A DNA stretch of 7,606 nucleotides from positions 1 to 7,606 of the forward strand of contig JAGAUG010000011.1 of the NCBI GenBank assembly GCA_017828935.1, given 5' to 3'. The position numbers and the translations under genes are program-made. The notes beneath the pieces were generated by a model, which had not been told where the DNA came from, ran no database searches, and saw nothing but the letters and a program-made list of their open reading frames with translations. How positions within the stretch are numbered: position 1 is the first letter of the stretch; the number at the start of each line of letters is the position of its first letter. Positions 6,942-7,606 of the stretch are shown piece after piece. This DNA comes from Oscillospiraceae bacterium (lineage in GTDB: Bacteria > Bacillota > Clostridia > Oscillospirales > Ruminococcaceae).

Positions 6942-6989
6942 GTTTATCAGATCTTATCAAAAAATAATTTTATTTAAGATCTGATAAAC
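6942..6989 (-). terminator. Hairpin terminator after the DUF378 gene
   Basis: GTTTATCAGATCTTA (6942-6956) and TAAGATCTGATAAAC (6975-6989) form a perfect 15-bp stem around an 18-nt AT loop, starting 14 nt past the TAA stop of the small gene. The tail on the minus strand is AAATTTATTATATAATTTTT. The plus-strand tail is at least as T-rich, so it may act in both directions, although no plus-strand gene is seen to end here. Confidence 0.8.
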
Positions 6990-7003
6990 TTTAATTTTTA
7001 ATT

Positions 7004-7213
7004 TTAGTCAATAATTTCGTTAACTTCGGAATCTCTAAATAAAAGAGATATTGACCAAATTCCGCTAAGAGCAATTAATATATATATTATTCTACTAATT
7101 ATTGCTGCGCTACCTCCAAAGATCCACGCTACTATATCAAACTGAAACAAACCAACACTTCCCCAGTTGATAGCACCAATTATTATTAAAATAAGAGCTA
7201 ATCTATCTAACAT
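7004..7213 (-). CDS. Small DUF378-family (YuzA-like) membrane protein
   Basis: This is a 69-residue protein with two predicted membrane helices (about residues 3-24 and 36-60), joined by a short segment containing GLFQFDIVAWIFGG, and a short acidic tail. The GAINWGSVGL motif in the first helix, followed by FDIVAW, is the hallmark of the DUF378 family, found widely in Firmicutes with no established function. The open frame extends eight codons further, to an ATG at 7235-7237, but that start has no ribosome binding site. The ATG at 7211-7213 follows AAGGGGA at 11 nt and gives MLDRLALILIII, the usual family N-terminus, so I chose it. The gene appears to be monocistronic, with a terminator directly downstream. 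Its place next to spoVT suggests nothing firm about its role. Confidence 0.85.
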   Translation of the reverse strand: MLDRLALILIIIGAINWGSVGLFQFDIVAWIFGGSAAIISRIIYILIALSGIWSISLLFRDSEVNEIID

Positions 7214-7248
7214 AATTTTTTCATCCCCTTCATCCATTATTAATATAA

Positions 7249-7277
7249 TTTATATCATTAATTTTTGAAGTCATTAA
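7249..7277 (-). promoter_or_regulatory. Candidate proximal promoter of the DUF378 gene (weak -35)
   Basis: On the minus strand, TGATATAAA (complement of 7249-7257) is an extended -10. Seventeen nt upstream is TTAATG (complement of 7272-7277), a poor -35. The leader would be about 30-35 nt to the preferred start at 7213. It is plausible by position and extended -10 only. Confidence 0.3.
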
Positions 7278-7365
7278 TATAATACTTTATTAACAAATAG
7301 AACTCATATAATAAAAGAATCTCATAATTTAAAATATCTCGAATTTATTATCATCTATTTTTTTT

Positions 7366-7410
7366 TTATTATTCTAAAAAATATTTATTTCAAATATTTT
7401 CAGAAAATAT
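7366..7410 (-). promoter_or_regulatory. Candidate distal promoter with adjacent CodY-box-like palindrome
   Basis: TATTTTCAGAAAATA (7395-7409) matches 13 of 15 positions of the known CodY motif AATTTTCWGAAAATT; with one more base on each side it is a perfect 17-bp palindrome. Directly downstream on the minus strand is TTGAAA (complement of 7388-7393), then 16 nt, then TAATAA (complement of 7366-7371). Together they could be a nutrient-regulated promoter for the DUF378 gene, with a leader of about 145 nt. Similar-scoring CodY matches occur by chance inside addB, so the call is tentative. Confidence 0.35.
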
Positions 7411-7457
7411 CTATAAAAAAATAATAAAAATCAATCAAGATAAGTTAAGATAAATTT

Positions 7458-7488
7458 AAGTCCTTAGATCATTTTTATCTGTGGACTT
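7458..7488. repeat. Imperfect hairpin between two transcription units
   Basis: AAGTCC (7458-7463) pairs with GGACTT (7483-7488). Inside, after one mismatch and a G-T pair, AGAT (7466-7469) pairs with ATCT (7477-7480) around a 7-nt loop. On the plus strand it is followed by TATTATTTC, which would suit a plus-strand terminator. It lies 16 nt from the strong terminator at 7505-7553, so it could be a second, back-up terminator. Confidence 0.45.
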
Positions 7489-7504
7489 TATTATTTCTCA
7501 AATA

Positions 7505-7553
7505 AAATCTAGCTTACTAGAAATTTTTTTAATTTCTCTAGTAAGCTAGATTT
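7505..7553 (-). terminator. Strong hairpin terminator of the gene entering from the right edge
   Basis: AAATCTAGCTTACTAG (7505-7520) and CTAGTAAGCTAGATTT (7538-7553) form a perfect 16-bp stem. Inside it AAATT (7521-7525) pairs with AATTT (7531-7535), with a two-base bulge and a T5 loop. It begins 6 nt after a minus-strand TAA stop. The minus-strand tail is TATTTGAGAAATAAT. Confidence 0.8.
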
Positions 7554-7559
7554 ATTATT

Positions 7560-7606
7560 TTAGTATTTAATTCTATGTTTTTTATATAATTTAAATACTG
7601 CTATTC
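7560..7606 (-). CDS. Probable 3' end of an upstream minus-strand gene (partial, product unknown)
   Basis: One minus-strand frame is open from the window edge to a TAA stop at 7560-7562 and reads IAVFKLYKKHRIKY, a basic C-terminus typical of many proteins. The other two minus frames close within five codons. The stop is followed 6 nt later by a strong hairpin terminator, the same arrangement as after the lipoprotein pair. Fourteen codons are too few to name a family, and the frame alone could be chance. Confidence 0.5.
   Translation of the reverse strand, partial: IAVFKLYKKHRIKY

Larger units (their letters stand above)
7214..7504. other. Gene-free AT-rich intergenic region with a promoter-like and hairpin content
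   Basis: No credible coding sequence is seen on either strand: minus-strand ATG frames run only about 10 codons without a ribosome binding site, and the plus strand has no ATG. What it holds, from high to low coordinate: a small hairpin (7458-7488), a 10-nt imperfect tandem repeat TCAAGATAAG / TTAAGATAAA (7435-7454), a CodY-like palindrome (7394-7410), a candidate promoter (7366-7393) and an extended -10 (7249-7257). Confidence 0.6.

Noticed and set aside
1..7606. Absence of TGA stop codons as a sign of an alternative genetic code
   Set aside because: Seven stops (TAA or TAG) is a small sample, tryptophan is encoded by TGG in the genes inspected, and all frames are full length under the standard code.
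1..7606. CRISPR array, insertion sequence, defence island, tRNA or rRNA
   Set aside because: No regularly spaced repeats, transposase or integrase, terminal inverted repeats, or tRNA and rRNA signatures were found on either strand.

Overview
The window looks like chromosomal DNA of a very AT-rich, spore-forming Gram-positive bacterium, most likely a member of the Clostridia. The reasons are a near full-length SpoVT (forespore sporulation regulator), an AddB subunit of the Firmicutes-type AddAB recombination nuclease, Firmicutes-type lipoprotein signals, strong GGAG ribosome binding sites and sigma-A-like promoters with extended -10 elements. I cannot name the genus from the sequence.

Layout, left to right. 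Every confident gene is on the minus strand, so transcription runs from high to low coordinates. Positions 1-90 probably hold the last codons of a plus-strand gene that converges on addB; both stop codons lie in one palindrome (82-110). Positions 102-3449 are addB, with its own strong promoter (3497-3525). Positions 3572-4831 and 4920-5927 are two tandem paralogous lipoprotein genes with BspA-like leucine-rich repeats. They are probably co-transcribed from a strong promoter at 6077-6105 and end at a hairpin terminator (3533-3563). Positions 6241-6780 are spoVT, with its own terminator (6174-6203). Positions 7004-7213 encode a small two-helix DUF378 membrane protein with its terminator (6942-6989). 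Positions 7214-7504 have no convincing gene but contain a CodY-box-like palindrome next to a candidate promoter, plus an extra hairpin. At the right edge, a terminator (7505-7553) follows what looks like the last 14 codons of another minus-strand gene (7560-7606).

Functionally the genes do not form one pathway. They are a series of short, separately terminated transcription units: DNA repair (addB), cell-surface lipoproteins (the tandem pair), sporulation control (spoVT) and a small membrane protein. The least ordinary part is the lipoprotein pair. Each protein carries five AFxxC repeat units in nearly the same spacing, an almost identical signal peptide and ribosome binding site, and a variable N-terminal spacer that accounts for most of their length difference. 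I see no CRISPR array, transposase, integrase, tRNA, rRNA or recognisable riboswitch.
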